From: Pelagihabitans sp963710535
GTDB taxonomy: Bacteria > Bacteroidota > Bacteroidia > Flavobacteriales > Flavobacteriaceae
Direction of reading: 5' to 3'
Assembly (NCBI GenBank): GCA_963710535.1
Contig: CAVQAW010000003.1
Location: 1,178,001 to 1,242,000 of the forward strand
Length of the DNA stretch: 64,000 bases
The notes under the pieces were generated by a model. The model did no database searches. It was not told the DNA's origin and saw only the letters and a program-made list of their open reading frames with translations. Each line of letters starts with the position of its first letter. The first letter of the stretch is position 1. Positions 47,037 through 55,721 of the stretch are shown piece after piece. Position numbers and translations under genes: made by a program.

Positions 47037-49234
47037 TTAACCAACCAACTCTTTTTCAGAAGTAAAGGGTTGGTGATAATATCGTTTCCCTGTTGCTTTA
47101 TAAAGGGCATTCGCCAAAGCGGCCATGGCTGGAGGGAGTCCGGGTTCCCCCAAACCGGTTGGATCGATTTCATTCTCAACGAAGAACACTTCGATCTCTT
47201 CCGGCACCTGTGAATGGCGTATTAACTGGTAGTTGTCGAAATTCATTTGATCGGGCCTTCCGTTCTCAAAAGTCAATTGGCTGTACATGGAATGTCCGAT
47301 CCGTCGATAACGCCTCCTTCCAGAATATTTTTGGCGGCATCCCTGTTGATGACGATGCCACAATCGGCGGCACACCAAACTTTTTTGATCTTGGGTTCTC
47401 CGTTCTCCATCACCATGTCAAAGACTTCCGCCACATAGGTGGAATGGCAAAAGTATGCGGCCACCCCTCGGTGCACGCCAGGCTGCGGGGTACCCCAGTT
47501 GGCCTTTTCCTTGATCAATTTCAAAACGCCGGCATAACGTTCTGCCTCATATTCGTATTTTTCGCCCACGGGATTGTTAATGGCGCGATCGAACAATTCC
47601 AATCGAAAATCTATCGGGTCTTTGCCGGCCAATTCCGCAACCTCGTCCAAAAACGATTGCTCGGCCCCGGCCGTGAAATTGGATCTGGGGGCCCGCCATG
47701 CCCCGGTGGTAATATTGGTGGGCGCCTTGATTTTTTGGGCGGAATAATTTTCCACGGTACCGGCAGGGAAACGGTTAGGGAAGATAGGGCCTTCGGGCAA
47801 TCCCGCCCCTTTGACCGTAAAGGCGATGAGGTTGTTGTTCTCATCCAGTCCGGCTTTGTAAATCGACCTGTAGGTAGGTCTATAGGTGCCTTGGGTCATA
47901 TCATCCTCCCTGGTATAAATGAGTTTTACGGGCGCCCCTATTTTTTTGGAGATGGCGGCAGCCTCCACGCCAAAGTGGACATATAGCCTTCTTCCGAACC
48001 CCCCTCCGATACGGGTCATGTTCACCGTAATGTTCTCAATGGGCATGTCCAGCAATTTGGAAACGGAGCCCTCAAGTGCTTCCGGGGTCTGCGTCGGCCC
48101 GATAAGTTCTGCGGAATCGTCAGTGACGTTCGCGAAAAAATTCATGGGTTCCAAGGTATTATGGGCAATAAATGGCGCACTGTAGGTGCGTTCTATGACC
48201 TTGGCGGCCTTTTTGAAGGCGGCCTCGGGATCGCCATCTATCCTGCTCTCCTCGACTTCCCCTGAAACCAGGGCCTGTTCCAGTCGTTTTACGTGCATAT
48301 TGGAATTTTCCAATTCACTTACGGTTTCCCAATTGGCCTTAATCGGCTTTTTTTGCCTGCATCAGTTCCCATGTGGAATCCCCTACGATGGCAATTAGAT
48401 GCAGAAACCCTTTTTCGTCGAACCCGTCGGCGCCTTCAAAAGAAGTATCCACAATAAAGGCATCCTTTACCCCTGGCATGTTTTTGATTTCCTCTTCATT
48501 GAAATCTTTTACCTTCATGCCAAAAGCGGGTGGGTGCTGTATCATGGCCAATTGCATGCCTTCCCTATCGAAATCCAAACCGAACATGGATTGGCCCGTG
48601 ACTATTTTCTTTCCGTCTACATTCTTTTTACTGGTTCCTATGATTTTGAAATCCTTTATGGCTTTCAGTTCTACTTCTTCGGGGATTTGAATGCCCACGG
48701 CCTTTGAGGCAATTTCCCGTAGGAAACGGTACGGTCGCCGTTCATTTCTTTGATGACGCCCTCGCTCGCCGTTAGATCTGAAGCCGCAAGGCCCCATTCT
48801 TTGGCGGCCGCTTCCAGCAGCATTCTTCTTCCCGTGGCGCCGGCCATCCGCAAAGCATTCCAACTGAGGCGTATGGAAAGGCTGCCGCCGGCAAACTGAT
48901 TTTGATACCATCCGGTGTTCAGGGGCGCTTGTTCAACCACCACATTCTCCCAGGGCACATCCAACTCCTCGGCCACGATCATGGGCATGGAGGTCCTTAC
49001 ATTTTGGCCAATTTCCGGATTGGGGGAGTAAATGGTCACCATCCCGGTGTCCCCAATTTTGATATATCCGTTGATCTCGAACCATTCGTTCGGAATCGCT
49101 ACCCCTGGTTCCGGTGCAGGTTCCCCGGGCTTACAGGCATTAAGCCAGCTAAATCCGATGAGCATGCCCCCACCTGCCGCAGTGGATACTTTTATAAATG
49201 AACGCCGGTTATATTGGGTTTTGATCTTTGTCAT
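47037..49234 (-). pseudogene. Molybdopterin-binding subunit (IorB-like), copy 1, three frameshifts
   Basis: Four overlapping reading frames together cover a whole IorB-like protein. From the N-terminus there is a Tat signal (YNRRSFIKVSTAAGGGMLIG), then three breaks. At about 48716, GGG should be GGGG, giving YGEIASKAVG. At 48348-48354 a run of seven T (A7 on the coding strand) should be six, giving AKKPIKANWE. At about 47300 one G is missing, giving GVIDGIGHSMYSQ. Summing these indels gives 2199 nt, a whole 732 codons. All motifs are intact (GGGFGRRLYVHFGVEAAAIS, DPTGLGEPGLPPAMAAL). Two of the three breaks are in homopolymers. Confidence 0.88.
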
Positions 49235-49244
49235 GATGTTTTGT

Positions 49245-49700
49245 TTATTGGGTTGAAGCGATTTTTATGGCCTTTTTGATCCTGGTGTAGGTGCCGCAAC
49301 GGCAGATATTGCCGTTCATGGCAGTGTCGATTTCCGAATCGGAGGGATTGGGGTTTTGTTTCAGCAAGGCGGATGCCGTCATGATCTGCCCTGCCTGGCA
49401 ATAACCGCATTGGGGCACATCCACTTCCAGCCAGGCCTTTTGGACAGGGTGGTCGCCGTTTTCCGAAAGTCCTTCAATGGTGGTGATCTTTTGCTCCCCT
49501 ACAGCGGAAACGGGCAATTGGCACGATCGCACCGCATTGTCTTCCAGATGTATGGTACAGGCCCCGCATTGCGCGATACCACAGCCGTATTTGGTGCCGA
49601 CCAATTTAATATGGTCCCGCAGCACCCAAAGTATGGGCGTAGCTGGATCTACGTCCACTTCTTGCGATTTTCCGTTAATATTTAAGCTGTACTTTGCCAT
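49245..49700 (-). CDS. (2Fe-2S)-binding subunit (IorA-like), copy 1
   Basis: The ATG at 49700 (MAKYSLNINGKSQEVDVDP) matches the start of copy 2; an in-frame ATG at 49760 adds 20 residues that copy 2 lacks. The 151-aa product has the same two cluster motifs, GCGIAQCGAC and CGYCQAGQ/NICRCG. It sits 10 nt before the frameshifted copy-1 large subunit. Its sequence is close to copy 2 (NLNPNPTDAEIETAMNG versus QNPNPSDSEIDTAMNG style changes), so the modules are duplicates. Confidence 0.93.
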   Translation of the reverse strand: MAKYSLNINGKSQEVDVDPATPILWVLRDHIKLVGTKYGCGIAQCGACTIHLEDNAVRSCQLPVSAVGEQKITTIEGLSENGDHPVQKAWLEVDVPQCGYCQAGQIMTASALLKQNPNPSDSEIDTAMNGNICRCGTYTRIKKAIKIASTQ

Positions 49701-49799
49701 GATTGAAAATATTTGCTTGAAATTATGAATTTTCTCGCAGAAACGGAACACCCTATTCAAACATTTCAGCGCTATTTAGGTTAAAAAATACCCTTGTTA

Positions 49800-50417
49800 C
49801 TATTTGTCGGTCAATATTTTAAGTTGATGCAGCCAGGATTTCACCTCGCGCTCTGCTTCAGTTACCTTATCTCCCTTAATGGCCAGAAAAACACCATCCC
49901 TTTCAATGCCTCCCTGAATGGAAAATCCTTCAAGCACATCACAACCCATACAAAGGGCCTTGACCGTTTTAAAACCGCTCCCGACCCCATAACCGGCATG
50001 GGTATTGAAGGGAATCACCGTCTTACCGCTCAAATCGTTCCCGGCCAAAAAGCTTTTCACGGGTGGAGGAAGCCGCATTCCCCAAGTGGGAAAGCCCAAA
50101 AAAACGGTGTCATATTTCGCAAGGTCGATTTTGGTTTTTAGGGGCGGCAAAAATCCTGTTTCGTTTTCCCGCTGTACCTGCCTCACGATTGAATCGTAAT
50201 CGGCCGGGTAGGGACTTACAAGTTCCAATGGCAGCAACGTACCCCCCACCTGCTTTTGGATGATTTCGGCAATTACTCTTGTATTCTGGGTACGGGACAG
50301 GTAAACGATTAAGGTGCTTTCAAATTCCAAAACCGTATCAGTCGGCCTATCGCCTTCCTTAGCCTGAAAAACCGAACAAGTTGAAATGAAAAGAAATAAT
50401 ACGGAGAATATTTTCAT
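49800..50417 (-). CDS. Exported flavodoxin-family protein
   Basis: At 205 aa it has a signal peptide (about 1-19, ending VFQAKEG). The FMN-phosphate loop is SRTQNTRVIAE near 40-50, and the isoalloxazine-binding segments are VFLGFPTWGMRLPPPVKSF and FNTHAGYGVGSG. Exported flavodoxins with a pair of cysteines (here C in ALCMGCDV) occur beside molybdenum hydroxylase genes and could act as an electron carrier; that is inference. Its ATG overlaps the stop of the hydrolase gene upstream by 4 nt. Confidence 0.88.
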   Translation of the reverse strand: MKIFSVLFLFISTCSVFQAKEGDRPTDTVLEFESTLIVYLSRTQNTRVIAEIIQKQVGGTLLPLELVSPYPADYDSIVRQVQRENETGFLPPLKTKIDLAKYDTVFLGFPTWGMRLPPPVKSFLAGNDLSGKTVIPFNTHAGYGVGSGFKTVKALCMGCDVLEGFSIQGGIERDGVFLAIKGDKVTEAEREVKSWLHQLKILTDK

Positions 50418-51310
50418 TTCAAATATTTTTCAAGAAAATCCAAAACTTTATTTCTAACCTCATCTACATCGAACATCTCCCCAAAATGGGGCGCATCTTT
50501 CACAACGATCAATTCGTTTTCCACCCCATTGACTGTCAACCATGAACTTAAAAGCTGGGATTGTCTTGGAGAAACCAAATCATCCTTTTCCCCATGAATA
50601 ATGAGAAAAGGAGGATCGTTTTCATCCACATAGGTTACCGGACTCGCCATCTTGGCCAAGTCAGGTCTATCAAGTGGAGGAGCACCAATCAATAGAGCTT
50701 CCGGGGATTTTGGGTCGTTCGCCCCGGGAAACAATATCAATTCCGCCGGACCATAAAAATCGACCACAGCTTTAAAATCGAACGCCTTTGTCGTTTCGGG
50801 CGTAAAAAAGTCCGGGACATCATTGTTTTTTGAAACTCCCATCAAGGAGGCTAGATGACCTCCTGCAGAAAAGCCCATGATGGCAAAGCGATCCTTATCA
50901 AAGCCGTAGGTATCGGCATGGTCGTACAGATAGGAAACCGCACGGTTACAATCCTGTATTTGGGCTGGAAAAACAGCTTGGGTCGCGAAACGGTAATCGA
51001 TGGAAGCCATGGCATAACCTTTTTCCAAGATTGCGGCCACGGTTTTTTTCATATAGCCGATATCGGCATATTTGTCGTTGACCAGCCATCCACCGCCGTG
51101 TACAAAAACGACCAAGGGTATTTTCCCGGATACTTTTGAAGGCAAATAGATATCCAACAAATGTTTTTGTTTGGTGTCGTTGGCATAGTTAATATTGCCA
51201 TGCAGGATGGTGCCCTTCGGAAAAATATCCAGTACCGGATTGGTCTGCGAAAAACCCTTGGGCATAAGAATTAAAAAGAGCAGAAAGATTTGAATTTTAA
51301 TTTTCTTCAT
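50414..51310 (-). CDS. Secreted alpha/beta hydrolase (BD-FAE/esterase-like)
   Basis: The 298-aa product has a signal peptide (about 1-21) and the alpha/beta-hydrolase core. FVHGGGWLVN gives the oxyanion hole, GFSAGGHLASLM the nucleophile Ser, and HGEKDDLVSPRQS with DAPHFGEMFD the Asp and His. The family (BD-FAE, ferulic or acetyl esterases) hydrolyses small esters. Its overlap with flavodoxin and the short gap to the DUF4440 gene place it in the AraC-linked run. Confidence 0.9.
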   Translation of the reverse strand: MKKIKIQIFLLFLILMPKGFSQTNPVLDIFPKGTILHGNINYANDTKQKHLLDIYLPSKVSGKIPLVVFVHGGGWLVNDKYADIGYMKKTVAAILEKGYAMASIDYRFATQAVFPAQIQDCNRAVSYLYDHADTYGFDKDRFAIMGFSAGGHLASLMGVSKNNDVPDFFTPETTKAFDFKAVVDFYGPAELILFPGANDPKSPEALLIGAPPLDRPDLAKMASPVTYVDENDPPFLIIHGEKDDLVSPRQSQLLSSWLTVNGVENELIVVKDAPHFGEMFDVDEVRNKVLDFLEKYLK

Positions 51311-51439
51311 TTGCTATTTATTTTGTTGGAAATCGGCGGGGTTTGATGAATGCGCAGTTCATGGTTAAGTATGGAACTTCGAATAAGGAAACCTGAAATC
51401 CTTTCCTTTTTACATCCAAAAGGGTTATATTGATTTTTG

Positions 51440-51892
51440 CTATTCCCCTCCCGGAACAATCATTTTGCTAAAGGTCAAATCGGCCAATTTCCACTGCTGA
51501 TCTTCTTTAACGTACACCTCTGTTACCATGAAGGGATTAGTGACTTCATTGCTGCCGACTACGGCCAACAGGGTGATTTGGTTCCACAGTATAACGGTAT
51601 TATCATTCAAGACTTCGACCATGACTTCGTGTATATCGGCCCTTTTGTAATGAATCCCCCCGCTTCTTATAATATCCACCTCGCGGTCCTTCCCCCACGT
51701 GCCGCCCATGTGCACAAATTTTGCCTTGTCATGAAAAAGGTCTTCCAATTTGTCCGCATCCTTATCGGCCATCCATTGCCATTTTTGGGTGGACAGCTCC
51801 CTGATTTCCTTTTCTAAATCGGCCGATTGGGCAAGAGCGACTTGTCCGGTAATCAGCATAAGCAATAAGCCTAGTACTATATTTTTGTTCAT
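51440..51892 (-). CDS. DUF4440/SnoaL-like (NTF2 fold) secreted protein
   Basis: At 150 aa it has a signal peptide (about 1-22, ALAQSAD). The cone-shaped NTF2-like fold is indicated by IRELSTQKWQWMADKDADKL, FVHMGGTWGKDREVDII and WKLADLTFSKM. It is a clear paralog of the C-terminal half of the next gene (51916-52761), with shared WQWMADKD-DKL-LFHDK and FVHM-G-W-KDRE. The two are separated by 23 nt. The function is unknown; similar proteins are small-molecule isomerases or binders. Confidence 0.88.
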   Translation of the reverse strand: MNKNIVLGLLLMLITGQVALAQSADLEKEIRELSTQKWQWMADKDADKLEDLFHDKAKFVHMGGTWGKDREVDIIRSGGIHYKRADIHEVMVEVLNDNTVILWNQITLLAVVGSNEVTNPFMVTEVYVKEDQQWKLADLTFSKMIVPGGE

Positions 51893-51915
51893 TATATTTT
51901 ATTTGTTCTGATGTA

Positions 51916-52761
51916 TTAATGGGCAATTTCATGGGTATCACGAACGCTGCTAAAGGTGAGGTCCAATAATTTCCAATCGTCGCCTTCTTTTTTATAGAAT
52001 TCGGTGACCGTAAATTCAGTAGTTACATCATTGCCACGAACGTGTGCCAGTAAGGTAATCCGATTCCAAAGCACCACTGTGTTTTCATCAAAAATTTCAA
52101 CTGCCACATCGTGTACATCGGCATTTTTGTACCAAATGCTTCCGGTTTCGATGATCTCCAGTTCCCTGTCCTTTTTCCAAGAGCCGCTCATGTGCACAAA
52201 CCTTGATTTGTCATGAAAAAGATTGGCCAGTTTGTCCACATCTTTATCCGCCATCCATTGCCATTTGGCTTTGGAAAGTTCCTTGATTTCATTTTCAAGA
52301 CTTGAATTGTTAATTTCTGGAAGCGGTATGTTGTTATAAGCCTCAACACTAAGTTCGTCAGTCCATTTGGTAGGAGTGGTACCGCCTATCGCCAAATAGG
52401 TTACTGCACTTTTAGGAGTGGCACCATGCCAATGTTCTACGTTGGGAAGGCATTTGATTACATCACCAGCTCGCATAACTTGTACTTCCTTTCCTTTTTC
52501 TTGATAAAAACCAACTCCGTTAGTGATTAACAATTGTTGGCCATCTGGATGTAAATGCCAGTTCAGGAATGCTCCAGGTGCTGAAACCGCTTGTGCTACG
52601 CTATGTTTGAAAGTTTCATCCGCATCTACAACATGCGTAAGCCAAATATCACCGGTATGGTGGACGTTTGGTGCCTTTTCTCCCATAGGAAAAACAGCTT
52701 CTTGCGCAAAAGAAGTTATACTAAGGATTCCTAAAAATAGTCCTATTATAAATGTTCTCAT
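51916..52761 (-). CDS. Cupin-DUF4440 fusion protein, secreted
   Basis: The 281-aa protein has a signal peptide (1-19), a cupin domain (about 25-135) with the two metal-binding motifs LNWHLHPDGQQLLITNGVG and PNVEHWHGATP, and an NTF2-like DUF4440 domain (about 150-275). Cupins of this type bind a metal through the His residues and can act as dioxygenases or decarboxylases. The second domain is duplicated as a free gene just downstream. A promoter element and a direct repeat lie upstream, shared with the divergent AraC gene. It is the first gene of the minus-strand run. Confidence 0.88.
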   Translation of the reverse strand: MRTFIIGLFLGILSITSFAQEAVFPMGEKAPNVHHTGDIWLTHVVDADETFKHSVAQAVSAPGAFLNWHLHPDGQQLLITNGVGFYQEKGKEVQVMRAGDVIKCLPNVEHWHGATPKSAVTYLAIGGTTPTKWTDELSVEAYNNIPLPEINNSSLENEIKELSKAKWQWMADKDVDKLANLFHDKSRFVHMSGSWKKDRELEIIETGSIWYKNADVHDVAVEIFDENTVVLWNRITLLAHVRGNDVTTEFTVTEFYKKEGDDWKLLDLTFSSVRDTHEIAH

Positions 52762-52804
52762 TATGTTATTATTTAATTGATTTAGATTTTAAAATTACCT
52801 TTTC

Positions 52805-52812
52805 CAAACCTA
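52805..52812 (-). promoter_or_regulatory. -7 element of the cupin-DUF4440 operon
   Basis: TAGGTTTG on the minus strand matches TAnnTTTG and lies 44 nt upstream of the cupin ATG. It would start the minus-strand run near 52798. Confidence 0.5.
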
Positions 52813-52843
52813 TGGAATTATAAAGATGAAATGCTTACCCCAA

Positions 52844-52873
52844 TTACGGATTTACCTACCATTTTTACGGATT
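52844..52873. promoter_or_regulatory. Candidate AraC-type operator: two direct TTACGGATT repeats, 21-bp period
   Basis: TTACGGATT occurs at 52844-52852 and again at 52865-52873, starts 21 bp apart, i.e. two helical turns. It lies between the divergent AraC gene and the cupin operon, at about -46 to -75 of the predicted cupin transcript start. Tandem direct half-sites at 21 bp are the geometry of AraC family activator sites. Function is inferred. Confidence 0.5.
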
Positions 52874-52934
52874 ACAGGTATATAAAACATTTGTTCACAA
52901 AACATTAACTAAATTCGAACAAAAGTTTTCATGT

Positions 52935-53838
52935 ATGTCAAACATAAAAGATTTGATAAAGGTCGATGATTATTGTTCTAAATTCAATCTGTCACCATTG
53001 CACCCTTTGGTGAGTGTGCACGACCTATCTGAAGGAACTTGGACCGATGGAGAACATGCGGAGACGGTTCGGTACCATTTTTACGGAATTTTCCTAAAAC
53101 AGGGGGAGGGTTGTGTTCTGAGATATGGTCGCCAGAACTATGATTACCAAGATGGTACGTTGGTATTCCTTGCACCTGGACAAGTAGTGAACGTGGGACA
53201 TATTGATAAGGACTTTAAACCCTCCGGCCATGCCCTGTTATTTCATCCCGATCTGCTATGGAATACGAACTTGGGCAAAACCATGTCCAACTATTCTTTT
53301 TTTTCCTATCAATTCCATGAGGCGCTCCATGTTTCGAAGAAGGAACGTCAATTGGTTCTGGACCTGTTTGAAAAAATACATTCCGAACTATCCCATGGCA
53401 TTGATAAACATAGTAAAGCGCTGGTCGTTGCCAATATCGAGCTCTTTTTGAAATATTGCATGCGATTCTACGACCGTCAATTCATCACCAGGGAGAAGGA
53501 GAACCTGGGCGTTATCCACGGTTTGAAACGGCGTTGAATTCGTATCTCCTATCGGGTAAGGCTAAAGGGATGGGCACCCCATCGGTCGGTTATTTTGCCG
53601 AGGAACAGCACCTATCTTCCAACTATTTCGGAGATCTGGTGAAAAAGGAAACCGGAAAAAGCGCCAATGAACTAATCCAAGCCAAAATCATTGAAATCGC
53701 CAAACAAAAAATATTCGATCCCGAAAAATCATTGAGTGAGATCGCCTATGAGCTGGGGTTCAAATACCCGCAGCATTTTACAAGGCTCTTCAAAAAAAGG
53801 TGGGTTATACCCCTCAGGAGTATCGGATGATGAATTAA
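52935..53838 (+). pseudogene. AraC-family transcriptional regulator, two frameshifts
   Basis: The N-terminal effector domain (about 1-195) is cupin-like with an RmlC pattern (LVFLAPGQVVNVGH). The C-terminal AraC DNA-binding domain is at about 200-301: SVGYFAEEQHLSSNYFGDLVKKETG is the first helix-turn-helix, and SLSEIAYELGFKYPQHFTRLFKK the second with its signature. The frame breaks near 53510 (one base missing) and again near 53801 (one G missing after A7GG), where the correct reading is KRVGYTPQEYRMMN, ending at 53838. Restored length is 301 aa. It faces away from the cupin operon, a layout typical of local activators. Confidence 0.88.
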
Positions 53839-53898
53839 GAAATACCCATGGCGCAGTTAATACTTGATGTTAAACCCAGACTACAAGCAAAAAAATGA

Positions 53899-54642
53899 TT
53901 AGATTCCATCGATCTTTACGCCATTTCCCTGGTCTTTCCTAAAGGCTCGTTTGGTAATCTTTAGATCTTTAAAATAGCCGATCGTTCCAATATCAACATA
54001 AAGACCAACCGCTCCAATTTTATTGGTCCCCAACAATTTATCCACCACAAAGGTGGAGTATTTTGCATCATTGATGAACATTTCGGCAAAATCTCCATTT
54101 ATCTCTATTCTCATGGTAATCCATTCGTTGAGGGAAACCGGCGCGGAACCTTCATATTTACCAGGATCCGATTTACGCAACATATCAAATTTCGCATGCG
54201 GATAGGCAATATATTGAACCGCATGGTTTCTGTATTGCTGATTGTTGACCCGACCTACTTTTGGCCTGACATAAATGCCGTCAAAAGCGGAGTCGTCCTC
54301 TTTGATCCTAAAATACACCCCAATGAAGCCGGCAATACCGGGGTAGGGAGCAGGATCCTGCAATTGACTGTACATTTTCACTTCTATGGTTCCGTTTTCA
54401 AAATCCTCCAGCCCCACAAGACGGGCATAGTGGGGTTCATCTACAGTGGCCTCGATATTATTTTCGTCGAATGGAAGCGCTTCCAAGTCACGTTCAATTT
54501 TCAATACTTTTTTACCTTGAAATTTGATGATGGATCCTGTGACATTATGAAGTTCGAAGGCTTGATTTTTTAATTGTATTGCCTGGCTAGATGCCTTGAT
54601 CGTCAAAAGACTTGATAGAAAAAATATGATATAGTTCCTCAT
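53899..54642 (-). CDS. Secreted laminin-G/concanavalin A-like domain protein
   Basis: The 247-aa product has a signal peptide (about 1-19, KASSQ). FENGTIEVKMYSQLQ, GFIGVYFRIKEDDSAFDGIYVRP, SLNEWITMRIEINGDFAEMFIND and GAVGLYVDIGTIGYFKDLKITK are the beta-strand pattern of a single LamG/DUF1080-type jelly-roll. No catalytic residues are evident, so glycan or ester binding is more likely than hydrolysis. It is convergent with the AraC gene. Confidence 0.8.
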   Translation of the reverse strand: MRNYIIFFLSSLLTIKASSQAIQLKNQAFELHNVTGSIIKFQGKKVLKIERDLEALPFDENNIEATVDEPHYARLVGLEDFENGTIEVKMYSQLQDPAPYPGIAGFIGVYFRIKEDDSAFDGIYVRPKVGRVNNQQYRNHAVQYIAYPHAKFDMLRKSDPGKYEGSAPVSLNEWITMRIEINGDFAEMFINDAKYSTFVVDKLLGTNKIGAVGLYVDIGTIGYFKDLKITKRAFRKDQGNGVKIDGI

Positions 54643-54729
54643 GGTTTTGCTTTTAAAATGAATGCTGCAAAGATTGAAAGACCATCCCTGTTCTACCCTT
54701 AAACTAGTTTAAGAAATGCCAACAAGTTA

Positions 54730-55323
54730 TTATTTGTTGGTTTTCCCCAGTACCATCTCCTTGCGGATCATGCTCAAAAATTCAGGGGTAATGCCCAAAT
54801 AAGAGGCAATTTGGGTATTGGGCAATCGGGAGGCCAAGTGTGGATATTTCTCATGAAAATAGCTATACCGTTGATAGGCCGTGGAGCTTATATTCTGGAA
54901 AACCCTGTTTTGAAGCGCTACATATTTTTCTTCGGTAATCACTTTAAAAATGCGGTCCAGCTTCGGAATGTTCAAATACAAATGGTACAGGTCTTGTTGC
55001 GCGATCTGCACAATTTCGGAGGGTTCAATGGCTTGGATATTCGATTCCCCTGGTTTGGCTTCATGAAAACTGGTAATGTCTGCTATCCAATCGTTTTCGG
55101 CAGCGAATAGAATATTATGCTCCTTTCCGTTTGGGTCAACACCATACATACGCAATACTCCTTTGGCCACAAATGTGTAATGTCTACAGACATCGCCCGT
55201 ATTTATAAGGTGTTCACGGCGTTTTAGTCGACGTTGTGAAATCCTGCTTTCGATCAAGGAAATTTCGGCTTCCTCAAAAGGAAGGTAAGTTTCAAAATGT
55301 GCTATTAAAGGTTCGGATTTCAT
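54730..55323 (-). CDS. Crp/Fnr-family transcriptional regulator
   Basis: At 197 aa from the ATG at 55323 (an in-frame ATG at 55338 lies inside an inverted repeat). The cyclic-nucleotide-binding-like beta roll covers about 15-120 (REHLINTGDVCRHYTFVAKGVLRMY). A dimer helix and a C-terminal HTH (LPNTQIASYLGITPEFLSMIRKE) follow. Key ligand residues of true CRP for cAMP are not conserved, so the signal is unknown. It belongs to the flavobacterial group of short Crp/Fnr proteins that act on nearby genes. Confidence 0.85.
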   Translation of the reverse strand: MKSEPLIAHFETYLPFEEAEISLIESRISQRRLKRREHLINTGDVCRHYTFVAKGVLRMYGVDPNGKEHNILFAAENDWIADITSFHEAKPGESNIQAIEPSEIVQIAQQDLYHLYLNIPKLDRIFKVITEEKYVALQNRVFQNISSTAYQRYSYFHEKYPHLASRLPNTQIASYLGITPEFLSMIRKEMVLGKTNK

Positions 55324-55325
55324 TA

Positions 55326-55348
55326 CCGAAAAATACATCCTTTTTCGG
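55326..55348. promoter_or_regulatory. Inverted repeat at the start of the Crp/Fnr gene
   Basis: CCGAAAAA (55326-55333) and TTTTTCGG (55341-55348) are perfect 8-bp arms around a 7-nt spacer, directly upstream of the ATG at 55323. It could be an autoregulatory operator or a leader hairpin. Confidence 0.4.
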
Positions 55349-55360
55349 TGTTGTGAATTC

Positions 55361-55691
55361 TTATGGATCTAACTTTTTAAAAACCTGTGACATGGATTCC
55401 GCATCAATCGCCTCCATATCGATTAGTTTTAAATCCTTTACCATTTCTGCGGTGGATGTTTTATACTTCAAAAAATGTGGAGATTTTAGATGTGACTCAT
55501 AAGCCTCCTTACTGGCATAAATCTCAAGAAGTCTTATTTGGGTCGGGTGCTCTTTTTGAAACATGGGGTAAATACAGATTACCCCGGGTTCCAATTTGAT
55601 GGATGCTTCGGATTCTTCCCGGAGAATGGTTAATTTTGAAGAAGTAGATTGAACAATACTGGACCAAGGGCCCTATCTCCAAATAGTCCAT
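55361..55691 (-). pseudogene. Antibiotic biosynthesis monooxygenase-like protein, N-terminus disrupted
   Basis: SIKLEPGVICIYPMFQKEHPTQIRLLEIYASKEAYESHLKSPHFLKYKTST, read in pieces, is the core of a YgiN/ABM-type quinol monooxygenase fold (EPGV, LEIYA, HLKSPHFLKY). A stop in frame near 55667 and the lack of an ATG mean the N-terminus is broken. An ATG at 55691 in another frame gives a restored length of 109 aa with one indel between 55600 and 55680; the exact point is uncertain. Confidence 0.65.
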
Positions 55692-55721
55692 GGTAAAATT
55701 TGAAATACGTTAACGAGATCC

